Assembly: GCA_959604655.1 (NCBI GenBank)
Contig: CAUHCL010000006.1
Coordinates: 1 to 45,470, forward strand
Reading direction: 5' to 3'
Origin: an uncultured Alistipes sp.
GTDB taxonomy: Bacteria; Bacteroidota; Bacteroidia; Bacteroidales; Rikenellaceae
Length of the DNA: 45,470 nucleotides
The notes beneath the pieces are model-generated. The model was not told the DNA's origin, made no database searches, and was given only the letters and a program-made list of their open reading frames with translations. A program made the translations under genes and the position numbers. Numbering within the stretch: the stretch's first letter is position 1; every line of letters begins with the position of its first letter. Shown here piece by piece: positions 44,485 to 45,470 of the stretch.

Positions 44485-45072
44485 TCAGAATACGTATACC
44501 AGATTGATTGCAGCCTTGGTGGGGCCGAAATAGTCGTGACGGCCGTTTCCGACGCGACGGCCGCAGCCCTCGCATTCGAATTTGTCGTATTTGGTGTGCA
44601 GCCATCCCACGCCTATCTCGCCTTCGAGGCTCCAGTGTTTGCCGAGCAGCCACGCGTAGCCGTAGGCGACGCCCAGACCGCCGAACCATCCCTGGTAGCG
44701 GTTGTCCTTGAATTTGCCGAAGTCGGTGCCGAGGAATTTGAAATCCATGTCCAGGTGGCCGATGTTGTACTGTCCTGCCATTGCATGTATGCCGAAGAAA
44801 TGACCTCCGATTGCATCACACAACCAGTAGCGGGCTTCGGGCTGCACGAACCAGTGCTTCCATTTGCGGCCGCGCGACAGATCCCATCCGTTGAAATCAC
44901 CGCCCACGTCGATCGACCAGCGGGGTGCCAGTCTTATTTCTATGCCGAGATTGACATTCATGAAGGCGTCCGAAAGCAGATTCGTCTTTATCGCCACGTC
45001 CTGCGCCTTCACCTCCGAACGGAGTGCGCCGGCCATGACTATCATCAGAAGAAAAATCGTTCGTTTCATCAT
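44485..45072 (-). CDS. DUF3575-family outer-membrane beta-barrel-like protein
   Basis: A 195-residue exported protein (signal ending near EVKAQ). VAIKTNLLSDAFMNVNLGIE and RWSIDVGGDFNGW, with QPEARYWL, are typical of DUF3575, a family of small outer-membrane barrels encoded at the head of pilus loci. It ends in an aromatic residue (NLVYVF), consistent with barrel insertion. It is first in the operon, behind a ~370-base leader. The alternative start at the second Met would remove only one residue. Confidence 0.85.
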   Translation of the reverse strand: MMKRTIFLLMIVMAGALRSEVKAQDVAIKTNLLSDAFMNVNLGIEIRLAPRWSIDVGGDFNGWDLSRGRKWKHWFVQPEARYWLCDAIGGHFFGIHAMAGQYNIGHLDMDFKFLGTDFGKFKDNRYQGWFGGLGVAYGYAWLLGKHWSLEGEIGVGWLHTKYDKFECEGCGRRVGNGRHDYFGPTKAAINLVYVF

Positions 45073-45416
45073 TCGTTTTTTATTTTAGTCTTATTGTGTT
45101 TGCGGTTATAGTCCGTAATTCGCCCGCCCGCATGCCGCAAGGCATACGGCACTGTGCAGGGTGTCGTGCGGAGAGGCCTCGCACGCCGTAGTTGTTGTCG
45201 TTTCTGGAGTCGTACTCTTTCCCCTCGACGTAAAAATCCCTCATCCGGCCGATTTCAGGGCGGTCGGAATTTGCATACATTGTTTCGGATTTCGGCAGTT
45301 TACTGTGATTTGTAACGTAAAGGTCGGAAAGCGGCGCGGTGGTGAATCTTCGTGCTTGTAGTGGTGATGCGCCGGATTATCTTATGTTTACGAATGTCAA
45401 TCCTGTTAACTATCTT
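45073..45416 (-). other. Long 5' leader of the pilus operon, with a possible small ORF
   Basis: About 340 bases between promoter and first gene. A frame of 66 codons (45280 to 45080, minus) ends 7 bases before the DUF3575 start. Its start looks peptide-like but the rest is Arg/Cys-rich and overlaps inverted repeats (for example around 45165-45187), so it is more likely structured leader than gene. I recognise no riboswitch. Confidence 0.35.
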
Positions 45417-45431
45417 CGACTTGTCAAGTCG
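45417..45431. promoter_or_regulatory. Palindromic site just downstream of the pilus promoter
   Basis: CGACTTGTCAAGTCG: perfect 7-base arms around one base, 20 bases past the -7 element on the minus strand and so near the expected transcription start. A candidate operator for a dimeric regulator. Confidence 0.55.
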
Positions 45432-45451
45432 CATTTTCGGAACAAGTGATA

Positions 45452-45459
45452 CAAAAGTA
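45452..45459 (-). promoter_or_regulatory. -7 element of the pilus operon promoter
   Basis: On the minus strand TACTTTTG fits TAnnTTTG exactly. The -33 element would fall beyond the window edge, so the promoter cannot be confirmed completely. Confidence 0.6.
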
Positions 45460-45470
45460 TACAAAATTTT

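Overview
This window looks like chromosome of a Bacteroidales gut bacterium, most probably Alistipes or a close Rikenellaceae relative. The evidence is GC-rich coding sequence, TAnnTTTG promoter elements of the Bacteroidetes sigma factor, two SusC/SusD pairs, a V-type ATPase, and a Mfa/FimA-type (type V) pilus operon with DUF3575 and OmpA-like accessory genes. The genus call is inference; no database search was possible.

Layout. 1-3464: the end of a V-type ATPase operon (B partial, D, I, K), closed by a hairpin shared with a small convergent gene. 4125-10244: a tightly coupled five-gene operon (glutaminyl cyclotransferase, homocysteine methyltransferase, M20 amidohydrolase, RNase R, MqnC). 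10365-16310: trigger factor, ClpP, ClpX and transketolase, bracketed by two inverted copies of a ~57-bp dispersed repeat. 16405-17860: hpt, queE and a FtsB/DivIC-like gene. 18209-23234: SusC/SusD pair 1. 23552-23666: tRNA-Arg(ACG) and its terminator. 23809-27404: minus-strand TlpA-like lipoprotein, then a four-gene operon YitT, GNAT, GNAT, uracil-DNA-glycosylase-like. 28059-33564: SusC/SusD pair 2. 33649-35121: tandem repeat, palindrome and a tyrosine recombinase. 35171-45459: a minus-strand six-gene pilus operon whose promoter lies at the right edge of the window.

Main discovery. Both SusC genes carry long G/C homopolymers where slippage would switch expression. SusC 2 has a C8 tract (28386-28393) just inside its natural start codon. 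As sequenced, the frame from that ATG (28364) ends at a TAG after 21 codons, so the gene is OFF. One extra C joins that ATG to the 1,025-codon body and restores a complete signal peptide. SusC 1 has a G9 tract (18215-18223) inside the spacer between its -33 and -7 promoter elements, where slippage would change spacer length. A third tract (C9, 27898-27906) lies upstream of the SusC 2 promoter. The three tracts share flanking bases. Together they suggest slipped-strand phase variation of outer-membrane nutrient importers, one by translation and one by promoter spacing.

The pilus operon is a second variable-surface region. The major pilin gene and the distal part of the tip gene are much more AT-rich than their neighbours, a strong terminator follows the pilin gene, and a lone recombinase gene sits convergent to the operon end. 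The left half of the window is mostly conserved housekeeping sequence.
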